Origin: a virus
Strand: one strand, 5' to 3'
IMG/VR virus record: IMGVR_UViG_3300007354_000011
Location: 1-34,815 of that record
Length of the DNA stretch: 34,815 nt
The notes below the pieces were generated by a model, which was not told the origin of the DNA, searched no databases, and saw only the letters and a list, made by a program, of their open reading frames with translations. A program made the position numbers and the translations under genes. Shown piece after piece: positions 1 through 6,618 of the stretch (positions are counted from its first letter, which is position 1; every line of letters starts with the position of its first letter).

Positions 1-99
1 CAAATGTAAATTCCGCGAGGATGGTCAACGAAGCGCCTTCGGTTGGGCAAATGGCGAATGGTCGGTAATTTTCCCTGAACAAACGTTGCGAAACTGGTT
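1..99. repeat. 99-bp terminal overlap, left copy
   Basis: These 99 bases are identical to 34717-34815. The J-domain reading frame passes from the right end into the left end in register, so the two copies are one locus on a circle (or on a terminally redundant or permuted molecule). A repeat of exactly 99 bases is what a de Bruijn assembler leaves when it closes a circle, so I read it as an assembly overlap and not as a biological terminal repeat. Confidence 0.95.
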
Positions 100-568
100 T
101 GAAGGATTTGCATCGGCGAAGCAATCCAGAACAACAATGACGCTCTATTCAATTCTAGGCATTAAGCAAACAACAGACATAGATGTGATTAAAACTGCCT
201 ACCGACGCATGGCAAAGCAATGGCATCCTGACATATGTCGTGAACCTGATGCCGCCGAACGGTTTATCCGTATTCAGGAGGCTTATCAGATATTGAGTGA
301 TCCCAATAAACGGGCGCGCTATGATGCAGGATTAGCATTGGAAACATCAATGGTAAAGAAAACTGATTATGTCATTACTGATTATGGCATTGATGATTAT
401 TCTCCTCCACTTCGTTGTGGATATATTCTGGTCGAAGGTCATGAAGTCATAGGGCGTTTTGTGGCAGATAAGATTCTTGCCTGGGAGGATATTACCGATG
501 CTCACGGGCGTACTCTGGTTACATCCTGGCCAAAAGACGCGCAGACATTCATAGAAAATTGGATATGA
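1..568 (+). CDS. J-domain (DnaJ-like) protein, C-terminal part; gene begins at 34454
   Basis: This is the 3' part of a 276-residue protein that starts at ATG 34454 and crosses the circle joint in frame; the codon at position 2 is residue 89. Residues about 135-196 form a J domain, including the motif YRRMAKQWHPD with the HPD triad at residues 163-165. J domains stimulate the ATPase of Hsp70 partners, so the protein probably recruits host DnaK to a phage complex. The segment before it (about residues 85-120, FGWANGEWSVIFPEQ) looks like a separate small domain that I do not recognise. The last 80 residues are acidic and of unknown function. The TTG at 86 is not needed as a start, because the frame is open through the joint. 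The vWA gene follows 18 nt later, so the two are probably co-expressed. Confidence 0.9.
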   Translation, partial: KCKFREDGQRSAFGWANGEWSVIFPEQTLRNWFEGFASAKQSRTTMTLYSILGIKQTTDIDVIKTAYRRMAKQWHPDICREPDAAERFIRIQEAYQILSDPNKRARYDAGLALETSMVKKTDYVITDYGIDDYSPPLRCGYILVEGHEVIGRFVADKILAWEDITDAHGRTLVTSWPKDAQTFIENWI

Positions 569-586
569 GACAAAGGAGCAAGAAAC

Positions 587-1147
587 ATGAGTACAGCTAT
601 CATTCCAGGATCCTTGGGAGCTATCGCGCAAAAAAATAACGTATCCATTGCCGAAACATTCGTTAATGCTGATGCCATCATTATCGTGGATACCAGTGGC
701 AGTATGGATGCTCATGATAGCCGTGGTGGACGTAGCCGATATGAGGTCGCCTGTGAGGAGTTAACACAACTTCAAAATACCTTACCTGGAAAAATCGCGG
801 TGATCGCCTTCTCGACAGATGTTATGTTCTGTCCCAATGGCATACCAACTTTCATGGGTGGACGTACTGATTTGACCAAGGCCTTGACGTTTACAAAGAT
901 TGTCGATATTCCAGGAATACGATTCATTGTCATTTCAGATGGCGAACCGGACGATTGTCAAACAGCACTCTCAATTGCCCGGACGTACAAAAACAAAATT
1001 GATGTGATCTATGTGGGTCCAGAAGAGCATCCGAGAGGACGTGACTTTTTACAACAATTGGCCAAAGTCAGCGGAGGGATAATCATCACTGCTGACAAGG
1101 CACAAGGGCTGCTGGAAGCAACAAAAACCTTATTGCTGCATGATTAA
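587..1147 (+). CDS. von Willebrand factor A (vWA) domain protein
   Basis: The 186-residue protein is almost entirely one vWA domain. It has a full MIDAS metal site: D35-T-S37-G-S39 in IIVDTSGSMD, T94 in GGRTDL, and D118 in VISDGEPD. Such domains bind a divalent metal and mediate protein-protein contacts, often next to AAA ATPases or chaperones. No signal peptide or membrane segment is seen, so it should be cytoplasmic. A good ribosome site (AAGGAG at 573-578) precedes ATG 587. It sits between the J-domain gene and the replicative helicase, with 5 nt to the latter, so a role in assembling or remodelling replication complexes is a reasonable inference. The partner is unknown. Confidence 0.88.
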   Translation: MSTAIIPGSLGAIAQKNNVSIAETFVNADAIIIVDTSGSMDAHDSRGGRSRYEVACEELTQLQNTLPGKIAVIAFSTDVMFCPNGIPTFMGGRTDLTKALTFTKIVDIPGIRFIVISDGEPDDCQTALSIARTYKNKIDVIYVGPEEHPRGRDFLQQLAKVSGGIIITADKAQGLLEATKTLLLHD

Positions 1148-1152
1148 CATCC

Positions 1153-2595
1153 ATGCTACTCCGAGACTTACTAAACGCGGGTATCCTATCCAGCGATGCC
1201 CAAACGTTAGCAGCCTACTTTGCCAACGAGACAGAATTTCTGGACGGTCTGGAGCAAGTCGCTCGAGCGATCGTCACAAAAACTGTCACTTTGATACCGC
1301 CAACAGGAGAACCATGGGCAACAATTTATACCCAAATGGCAACCAGCGGACAACCACCAGATCAAGTCTTTTCAACAGCACTAGCAGCCTGGCCACCAGA
1401 TGTACAAGCTGCCATCAGTGGAGCAATATCCAGACGTATACAGGACATCCAACAATGGCAACAACAGCAAGGTCCAAGCAAGCGACGCAAAACTGCCCAG
1501 TATATCAAAATGCTCAAAAGCCTGGGCTTTTCATTCAAACTTAATCTGGTGACGTATACAATCGAATTAAACGGCAAAAAGATGACAGATATAGATCATG
1601 CTATGATCCGCAATCGAATGCGAGATTTAGGAATATTTGAAGTTAAGGCTGTATTCGACGCTTACTGGGAGGAGGCATATAAAAATCGTTATCACCCAGT
1701 ACGTGATTATCTGACATCACTGAAATTCGAGGGTAGGGGAGATCCCATTGGGGAGCTGGCAAATCATTTCACATGTGAATACGGTATGTTTGAGACCTGG
1801 CTAAGGCGATGGATGATTGGCGCCTGTGCCAAAGTCATGCAGGCGGAAGAAAATCGAATGTTGGTATTGGATGGTCCACAAAATGTAGGAAAATCTTATT
1901 TTGTGCGTTGGTTGGCATCTCCTCTGCCAGAATACTTTATCGAAGGTGGGATAGATGCCAGCGATGAGGACATGAAACGCCGTCTGGGTCAACGTTGGAT
2001 TTGGGAAGTATCTGAATTGGGTGCCACCACGCGCAAATCCGATTGGGAGGCGCTGAAAGCTTTCATCACTCAACGGACAGTGACAACCCGTCTCAAATAT
2101 GATCGGGAAGATACGGATTTTCCAGCATTGGCATCTATGATTGGTACCATCAACAATGAAGAGGGGTTTCTGCCGGTTGGTGATCGGCGCTTTTATGTGG
2201 AACGGATCACGAAAATTAATTGGAACTATACCCAAATAGATGTTGACCAGTTATGGGCACAAGCTTTTGATCTCTATCTCGCCGGCGAACCATGGGAACC
2301 ACAAGGGAATGAACGAAACGTTGCAGCACAAATCAATGAAGATTATCGCATGATAGATATTGTCGAGGAGACGATCAAGAATCTGTTCGAAATTGATTTA
2401 CAACAAACCTGGCAAATGTCCACCCTTGAAATCGTAGAGATACTCAAAAGTTATGGTCTAAAATCACCTGGCGAGTTAGACTCCCGAAAGCTGAGTCGGG
2501 CGCTGACCAAATTGGGGCTGGAAAAAGCTCGGCCAATTCGTATTGGAGGAAAATTATTACGTGGTTATTATGGAATACGAAAGCGTGTGCCATGA
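1153..2595 (+). CDS. VirE-family (virulence-associated E) superfamily 3-like helicase
   Basis: The 480-residue protein has the VirE/PF05272 core that phages and plasmids use as replicative helicase. The P-loop GPQNVGKS lies at residues 241-248. It is followed by the family pattern of WEVSELGA, DWEALKAFITQ and LKYDRE, and then by the sensor-like stretch GTINNEEGFLPVGDRRFYVE. The N-terminal 150 residues are poorly conserved, and the last 80 look like a winged-helix domain. In many relatives a primase is fused at the N-terminus; here the AEP primase is a separate gene downstream, across the iteron region. ATG 1153 lies 5 nt after the vWA stop with no clear Shine-Dalgarno, which suggests translational coupling. 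I am confident of the family and less so of the exact start. Confidence 0.9.
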   Translation: MLLRDLLNAGILSSDAQTLAAYFANETEFLDGLEQVARAIVTKTVTLIPPTGEPWATIYTQMATSGQPPDQVFSTALAAWPPDVQAAISGAISRRIQDIQQWQQQQGPSKRRKTAQYIKMLKSLGFSFKLNLVTYTIELNGKKMTDIDHAMIRNRMRDLGIFEVKAVFDAYWEEAYKNRYHPVRDYLTSLKFEGRGDPIGELANHFTCEYGMFETWLRRWMIGACAKVMQAEENRMLVLDGPQNVGKSYFVRWLASPLPEYFIEGGIDASDEDMKRRLGQRWIWEVSELGATTRKSDWEALKAFITQRTVTTRLKYDREDTDFPALASMIGTINNEEGFLPVGDRRFYVERITKINWNYTQIDVDQLWAQAFDLYLAGEPWEPQGNERNVAAQINEDYRMIDIVEETIKNLFEIDLQQTWQMSTLEIVEILKSYGLKSPGELDSRKLSRALTKLGLEKARPIRIGGKLLRGYYGIRKRVP

Positions 2596-2871
2596 AATTT
2601 GCTGAATTAATTTTGATATACACAAATAAATTTGGTTACAGATGTTACAGATGTTACAGATAATTCCATTAAATTACTCTGCTGAGATATAAAAGAGTCT
2701 TTTAAAAATCATCTGTAACATCTGTAACGGAGAGTTAAAAATGATCATTCAGCGAGAGAGTTCTTTCCTTAACATGTGATCGCTAAGCTGTTACAGATGT
2801 GTTACAGATGATGTTACATGTTACAGATAGACATAACAATTTCATTACAAATAGATTAGAAAACATAACAG
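2596..2871. repeat. Iteron region, probable replication origin
   Basis: This non-coding stretch of 276 bases lies between the helicase and primase genes. It holds eight perfect copies of the 9-mer GTTACAGAT. Three are in direct tandem (2635-2661), two are inverted in tandem (2711-2728), and three are direct (2790-2798, 2801-2809, 2820-2828). Degenerate copies lie at about 2813 and just before the primase start. An AT-rich segment (about 2662-2710) lies between the first two clusters and could be the unwinding element. Direct iterons beside an AT-rich element and replication genes are typical of phage and plasmid origins. The last repeats run up to the primase start, so autoregulation of the primase is also possible. 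A 12-codon ORF at 2741-2779 with a GGAG upstream is probably chance. Confidence 0.8.
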
Positions 2872-3741
2872 ATGAATGAGAAAATCGCTTCGTTCTCTCA
2901 TAAATTCTTGGCCGCCGGAGTTGCTGTGATCCCTATCCGTTACAAAGATAAACGCCCGGAGTTTCGACTACTGCCCAAAAGCAATGCAAATTGCAGGCCA
3001 ACCTGGGAAGTTTTCAAAACTCATCTCCCTACTGAGTTTGATCTTGACCAATGGTTGAAGTATCCAATCAACTATGGCATTGTTGCCGGCTGGCAAGGTT
3101 TGCTGATTCTCGATTTCGATACCACCGTTGAATATCATGACTGGCAATTATGGGCAATCAAGCAGGGAGGATTGGCACAATATGTCGCCAATTATGCATT
3201 TCGCGTTTCAACTTCTCGTGGTGTGCATGTTTACATGCGTATTGATCACCATGAGCGTAATCGCAAAGTTGGCAATATTGATATTAAGGCTGATGGATAT
3301 GTTTTGGGACCCGGCAGTATTCATCCCTCTGGAATTGAATACAAACCTCTGCGCGATGTGTTTAATTTCCCATTGATTTCAGCACTAAGTGATGTACTCC
3401 CAGCAACAATGTTATCCCCTATACTGAGTAATTCTGCTAGCTCAGCCTGGACGGTGATTACACCACAAGCAACACCTGGAACTGATCTGATTAAAAAAAT
3501 ACGTGTTGCTAATCCGATTGAATCATTTTTTCCTACAGCAAAACCTAGTGGTCCAGGCTGGTTGATGACTCATTGCCCATTTCATGATGACCAAAATCCA
3601 TCATTTTGGATCAATACACGTAAACAAATCTGCGGATGCTTTGCAGGTTGTACCCCGTTGCCGCTGGATAGTATTAATCTGTTTGCTCGGTTACATGGAC
3701 TGAATAACCGGGATGCGATTTTTATTCTGAGTGGTAAATAG
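2872..3741 (+). CDS. AEP primase/polymerase with C-terminal CHC2-like zinc finger
   Basis: The 289-residue protein starts with an archaeo-eukaryotic primase (bifunctional primase/polymerase, PF09250-like) domain. The metal-binding DxD is D81-F-D83 in LILDFDTT. The nucleotide-binding motif is SRGVH at 115-119, and the third motif region is DIKADGYVLGPGSIHPSG at about 137-154. A C-terminal zinc-binding module follows, with CPFH at 235-238, NPSF, and CGCFAGC at 254-260, which resembles the DnaG-type CHC2 finger placed after the catalytic domain. It would make primers for host polymerase, with the upstream VirE helicase as its partner. The start ATG lies directly after degenerate iteron sequence and has no evident ribosome site, so expression may be low or controlled by the origin-binding protein. 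Confidence 0.88.
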   Translation: MNEKIASFSHKFLAAGVAVIPIRYKDKRPEFRLLPKSNANCRPTWEVFKTHLPTEFDLDQWLKYPINYGIVAGWQGLLILDFDTTVEYHDWQLWAIKQGGLAQYVANYAFRVSTSRGVHVYMRIDHHERNRKVGNIDIKADGYVLGPGSIHPSGIEYKPLRDVFNFPLISALSDVLPATMLSPILSNSASSAWTVITPQATPGTDLIKKIRVANPIESFFPTAKPSGPGWLMTHCPFHDDQNPSFWINTRKQICGCFAGCTPLPLDSINLFARLHGLNNRDAIFILSGK

Positions 3742-3763
3742 TTGTATTTTGTAGAGTAATGCG

Positions 3764-4033
3764 ATGAGAAGAAATAACAAGGCGAAAGAGCGAAGAATTT
3801 TTTGGTGTGTTGAATATTGCCAGGGGTGTGGTATTGCAATTGATAATGGACATGCTCTTTGTGCCGATTGCAAACGCAAATTGCCACGCGGGGCAAGTTG
3901 TAATGCTTGTCCATGGGAGAAGCAATGCCATGCACGACTGGCACAGTTGTATTGGGTGATTTGTGAGCGCCCTGATGTCACAGATATTGAAAGAATAAAG
4001 GCAGTCTATGGACAAGCCGCGATGTATGTTTAG
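3764..4033 (+). CDS. Cysteine-rich small zinc-binding protein
   Basis: The 89-residue basic protein has CxxC-type pairs at C15/C19/C22, C33/C36 and C46/C49, plus C55. This spacing fits one or two zinc ribbons or knuckles. The N-terminus is strongly basic (MRRNNKAKERR), which suggests nucleic acid binding. There is no membrane segment. Only a weak GTAGAG lies before ATG 3764. It follows the primase after 22 nt and overlaps a tiny membrane ORF at its 3' end. I do not recognise a named family; a transcription or replication accessory role is only a guess. Confidence 0.65.
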   Translation: MRRNNKAKERRIFWCVEYCQGCGIAIDNGHALCADCKRKLPRGASCNACPWEKQCHARLAQLYWVICERPDVTDIERIKAVYGQAAMYV

Positions 4034-4130
4034 TTCTGTTATTCCTATATGGTTGTTGATGCTAATCTGTATTTTTGTGGCATTGTGGCAGATGAGAGGT
4101 GATATGTGTATCAAAAACGTTTGGGAGTAG
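4008..4130 (+). CDS. Candidate 40-residue single-span membrane microprotein
   Basis: This ORF overlaps the end of the zinc-protein gene and the first codons of the next gene, and fills the gap between them completely. The peptide begins MDKPRCMFSS and then has one strongly hydrophobic segment (VIPIWLLMLICIFVALW). No convincing ribosome site is visible, so translation by coupling to the upstream gene would be needed. It resembles the other one-span microproteins in this genome (31708-31830, 31832-31987) in plan but not in sequence. It could be a chance ORF. Confidence 0.35.
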   Translation: MDKPRCMFSSVIPIWLLMLICIFVALWQMRGDMCIKNVWE

Positions 4131-4753
4131 TACTTGTTACTTTGCTTGGTTTGGCTTTATTGGTATATTCAGCAGCGCGCTCATTGGATTTTATTACTAT
4201 GACATTGCCACCGGATGATCAAATCCTTGCTTGGTTTGGATTGGCAGCACTGGATGGAGGCTTGGTATTCTGGTTGGTGCATTTTATCTATTCGGCCCGT
4301 GGTGGATGGCAAAGAGCTATTGCGCTTCTAATGGTAATAGTAGATTTTTTGGGCGCGGTAGCAATGTTTACATTGGATACACTTTATCATACAGTCAGCT
4401 TAACGCTGGAAGAAACGAGGGTGGCTGTGTTGGCGTTGTCTGCCATCATTGCTATTAACATTGCCAGCACAATTGCAACTCATTTATTTGATCCAGATGT
4501 ACGTCAACGGATGATAGAGGAAGACTATGATAATTTGGTAGATGAAGAGACAGAGCGTATTATGCGCAAACGGGCCAAGCTTCAGGCAACACAGATCGCG
4601 CCATCACGGGCTGACTATGAATTACGCAGACTTGCGGAACGTTACCAGCAAGATAAAAATGTTAATGATGCTGGCAATGATAATGGCAAAGTGTATTCAT
4701 CGGAGACTCAGTTGTCAGTAAACCCTACCAGGCGGCAGCGCTCCAAATTGTGA
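4106..4753 (+). CDS. Four-span membrane protein with charged cytoplasmic tail
   Basis: The 215-residue protein has four predicted membrane segments in its first 130 residues (about 7-24, 40-62, 67-88 and 103-124). A long hydrophilic tail rich in E, R and K follows. GTG 4106 is preferred because GAGAGGTGA lies a few bases upstream. The arrangement is a compact membrane domain plus a helical cytosolic tail. It could be an immunity, superinfection-exclusion or membrane-anchoring factor for replication, but the family is unknown to me. Its stop overlaps the next start (GTGA), which implies translational coupling. Confidence 0.75.
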   Translation: MYQKRLGVVLVTLLGLALLVYSAARSLDFITMTLPPDDQILAWFGLAALDGGLVFWLVHFIYSARGGWQRAIALLMVIVDFLGAVAMFTLDTLYHTVSLTLEETRVAVLALSAIIAINIASTIATHLFDPDVRQRMIEEDYDNLVDEETERIMRKRAKLQATQIAPSRADYELRRLAERYQQDKNVNDAGNDNGKVYSSETQLSVNPTRRQRSKL

Positions 4754-5007
4754 ATAATGGAGTGACTGCCGTCATACGGGAAACAGGATGGAGAATTGAA
4801 GTCATACGTGCTGGCAAATACTGGCAATGGCGTAAGGGATCAGGAAAACAACGGAGATCACGATATGGTGGAAAATTCCAAATACTCAGCACAGAACGTC
4901 AATCGGCATATTACAAAAATCGAATCACTCATGCCCGAACAGGCTCTGGAAATCTTGCAACAAGCACTGCGAGAATGCCAACAAGCAAGATTGAAAGTGA
5001 GCATTAG
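4750..5007 (+). CDS. Small basic protein of unknown function
   Basis: The 85-residue ORF starts at GTG 4750, overlapping the stop of the membrane protein by 4 nt. The first 55 residues look genuinely protein-like and basic (WRIEVIRAGKYWQWRKGSG, then RRSRYGGKF). The aromatic and basic pattern resembles short nucleic-acid-binding proteins. The last 48 codons overlap, in another frame, the ORF that starts at 4865 with a good ribosome site, and there the composition is less convincing. Either both are read as overlapping genes or this one is truncated in evolution. Confidence 0.5.
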   Translation: MNNGVTAVIRETGWRIEVIRAGKYWQWRKGSGKQRRSRYGGKFQILSTERQSAYYKNRITHARTGSGNLATSTARMPTSKIESEH

Positions 5008-5110
5008 CTCACTATATCATGCTGGCAATCAAAATACTATTATTGTTTTAGAGAATGTGAATTTTGTTGCTGGCAATTTAGTACTGGTAAGTGTTGACAA
5101 TGGGGGATGA
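4865..5110 (+). CDS. Small helical/beta protein of unknown function
   Basis: This 81-residue protein starts at ATG 4865, which is chosen because GGAGA lies 7 nt upstream; an in-frame TTG at 4796 has no such site. The N-terminal half is predicted helical and amphipathic (EQALEILQQALRECQQARLK). The C-terminal half is strand-rich (NTIIVLENVNFVAGNLVLV). There are no zinc or membrane signatures. Its stop TGA is 1 nt from the next start, so it belongs to the same tightly packed operon. No family is recognised. Confidence 0.6.
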   Translation: MVENSKYSAQNVNRHITKIESLMPEQALEILQQALRECQQARLKVSISSLYHAGNQNTIIVLENVNFVAGNLVLVSVDNGG

Positions 5111-5111
5111 C

Positions 5112-5321
5112 ATGTCTGTTATAGTTTGCTCAAAGTGTAGTCGGGAAATTGGTCAAGTGGATCAAATTGATGGTAAAGAATATTTGATTATCAATGGTCT
5201 TGCAGTTAATGTTTTGCGTGGTGTTTGTATCTATTGTGGTGCCGAGTTTCATTGGAGTATTTCAGAGAGGATGTTGGCAGAATTGATCCAGAGAGTTATG
5301 CAACTTCGTAATGGTGTATAA
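5112..5321 (+). CDS. Zinc-ribbon microprotein
   Basis: The 69-residue protein has two CxxC knuckles, C6-SK-C9 and C38-IY-C41-G, which make a four-cysteine zinc ribbon. A short amphipathic helix follows (ERMLAELIQRVMQL). ATG 5112 is preferred over GTG 5091 or ATG 5100 because GGGGGA lies just before it. It is the last gene before the strong terminator at 5355. It resembles Com-like zinc-ribbon regulators only in plan, so its function is unknown. Confidence 0.7.
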   Translation: MSVIVCSKCSREIGQVDQIDGKEYLIINGLAVNVLRGVCIYCGAEFHWSISERMLAELIQRVMQLRNGV

Positions 5322-5354
5322 TTAGATTTGAGTGGTATATTAGACCGGTTTCCA

Positions 5355-5388
5355 CCCGGCGCTTTGGCGTCGGGTTTTTTGTTTTTTT
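5355..5388 (+). terminator. Strong rho-independent terminator ending the early/replication operon
   Basis: An 8-bp stem (CCCGGCGC with GCGTCGGG, one G-U pair) around a TTTG loop is followed by six T, one G and seven T. It separates the replication genes from the M23 peptidase and packaging genes. The ribosome site of the next gene begins directly after the T tract. Late transcription must therefore pass it by antitermination or start at a promoter I could not identify. Confidence 0.92.
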
Positions 5389-5397
5389 GAGGTGATA

Positions 5398-6018
5398 ATG
5401 AAATTTCTATATCCAGTTCCACTCAACACTCCGGTATCTCAGGATTATGCTGGTCATATTCTGCGAGCAAAACTCAATCGTTGGACGAACTACAACGGCG
5501 GCATAGACTGGGCTATACCCAGCGGCTCGCCCATCGCCGCCGCTCAGGATGGTACGGTCAGCACGGTGCGCAATGACGCCACCGGTTATGGCACACATGT
5601 TCGCATCCAGCACACCGAAGGCTACCTCACCATTTACGGCCACTTGATGGATTTCAACGTCCGAGTGGGCGACAAAGTCAAAGCCGGGCAGGTGATCGGT
5701 CGCTCGGATAACACCGGAAACTCCACCGGCCCGCATCTGCACTTCGAGCTGCGCAAAGATGGTATAGCTATTGATCCAGTTCCGTTATTAGATGAATCGG
5801 TAGAATCTATATCCCCCGATACGGAGAAAGAATTGTCACCTGGAATTCAGGCGTACATTGCAGCTGGGTGGAATCTGAGGGCTGGTCCAGGGTTGGAATA
5901 TGCTAGATTAAGTTCGGCTGATGTGATCATTCCATCTATATTACTAGTATCAAAGGATGATTGGTGGCAAGTGCGTATGGATGTCTGGGTACATCGAGAT
6001 GCTATCCAAGTTAAGTAA
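5398..6018 (+). CDS. M23 metallopeptidase plus SH3b domain, probable endolysin or virion lysin
   Basis: The 206-residue protein has an M23 (LytM-like) domain at residues about 25-125 and a bacterial SH3 domain at about 150-206 (GWNLRAGPGLEY). It should cut peptide cross-bridges of peptidoglycan. Ligands D37 in GGIDWA, H82 in YGHL and H113/H115 in GPHLHF are present. The first His of the HxxxD motif is Asn33, which would weaken or abolish zinc binding. There is no signal peptide, so a holin or virion delivery is needed. ATG 5398 is chosen because GAGGTGA precedes it by a few bases. The M23-coding bases (about 5480-5760) are visibly more GC-rich than the flanks, which suggests recent acquisition from another genome. 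Confidence 0.88.
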   Translation: MKFLYPVPLNTPVSQDYAGHILRAKLNRWTNYNGGIDWAIPSGSPIAAAQDGTVSTVRNDATGYGTHVRIQHTEGYLTIYGHLMDFNVRVGDKVKAGQVIGRSDNTGNSTGPHLHFELRKDGIAIDPVPLLDESVESISPDTEKELSPGIQAYIAAGWNLRAGPGLEYARLSSADVIIPSILLVSKDDWWQVRMDVWVHRDAIQVK

Positions 6019-6087
6019 TTGGATTTGGTGGGTTGGTTTTGGCTATCATATGTTGCTAATTTTGTTGATATTGAATGTGGTAGAACG

Positions 6088-6618
6088 ATGAGGGAACGCA
6101 GAATTGCCGGAAAGTTGACTGGCAGGCAACGTGTATTTGTCGAAGCATATCTAACTACTTGGAATGCAGTTGAGGCAGCACGCCAAGCACAATATAAACA
6201 TCCAGAAAAGGTATGCTATCGTCTGATGAAATATCCGCACATTGCCGAGGCAATTGCTGAGCGACTTTCTGAGAAGGCAATGGCAGCAGATGAGGTATTG
6301 GCACGTCTGGCCGAACAAGCGCGGTCAAATCTAGCCGATTTTGTGATTTTCAAAGACGGAGAACTGATATTGAATGACAGAGAAATAAGGGCGCGGGGAC
6401 ATTTAGTGAAAAAGCTGGCAATTACAAAGTATGGCCCTCTCATCGAACTATACGATGCTCAGACCGCGTTGATCGCACTTGCAAAACGACATGGTCTACT
6501 AGTTGATAGATCTGAGAATCGAATCGATTTTATTGAGATGACATTAGATGAATGGCGTCAAATGCAACAAGAACGGCGGTCAGATGCTCAAGAAATACTA
6601 TCGCAATTTGAGGAATGA
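6088..6618 (+). CDS. terS: Terminase small subunit
   Basis: The 176-residue protein begins with the Terminase_2-type DNA-binding helices (GKLTGRQRVFVEAYLTTWNA, then EAARQA). A helical C-terminal oligomerisation and motor-contact region follows. It recognises phage DNA for packaging and loads the large subunit. An upstream in-frame TTG (6019) would add 23 residues, including a hydrophobic stretch unlike the family, so ATG 6088 is preferred. The stop overlaps the large-subunit start as ATGA, the usual terS-terL arrangement. Confidence 0.85.
   Translation: MRERRIAGKLTGRQRVFVEAYLTTWNAVEAARQAQYKHPEKVCYRLMKYPHIAEAIAERLSEKAMAADEVLARLAEQARSNLADFVIFKDGELILNDREIRARGHLVKKLAITKYGPLIELYDAQTALIALAKRHGLLVDRSENRIDFIEMTLDEWRQMQQERRSDAQEILSQFEE

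Noticed and set aside
1140-1544. ORF of 134 codons overlapping the helicase start
   Set aside because: Overlaps the VirE gene in another frame; basic, low-complexity translation without any family pattern.
1801-2235. Minus-strand ORF of 144 codons
   Set aside because: Antisense to the conserved P-loop region of the helicase; no ribosome site.
2741-2779. 12-codon leader peptide in the iteron region
   Set aside because: A GGAG lies upstream but the peptide has no regulatory pattern and no attenuator follows.
2635-2828. CRISPR-like repeats
   Set aside because: Units are only 9 bp, lie in tandem without spacers and in both orientations; iterons explain them. The Cas4-like gene has no cas neighbours.
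5094-5122. TTGACA with TGTTAT at 17 nt as a late promoter
   Set aside because: The -10 matches poorly, it lies inside coding overlap, and the strong terminator at 5355 would stop its transcripts before the late genes.
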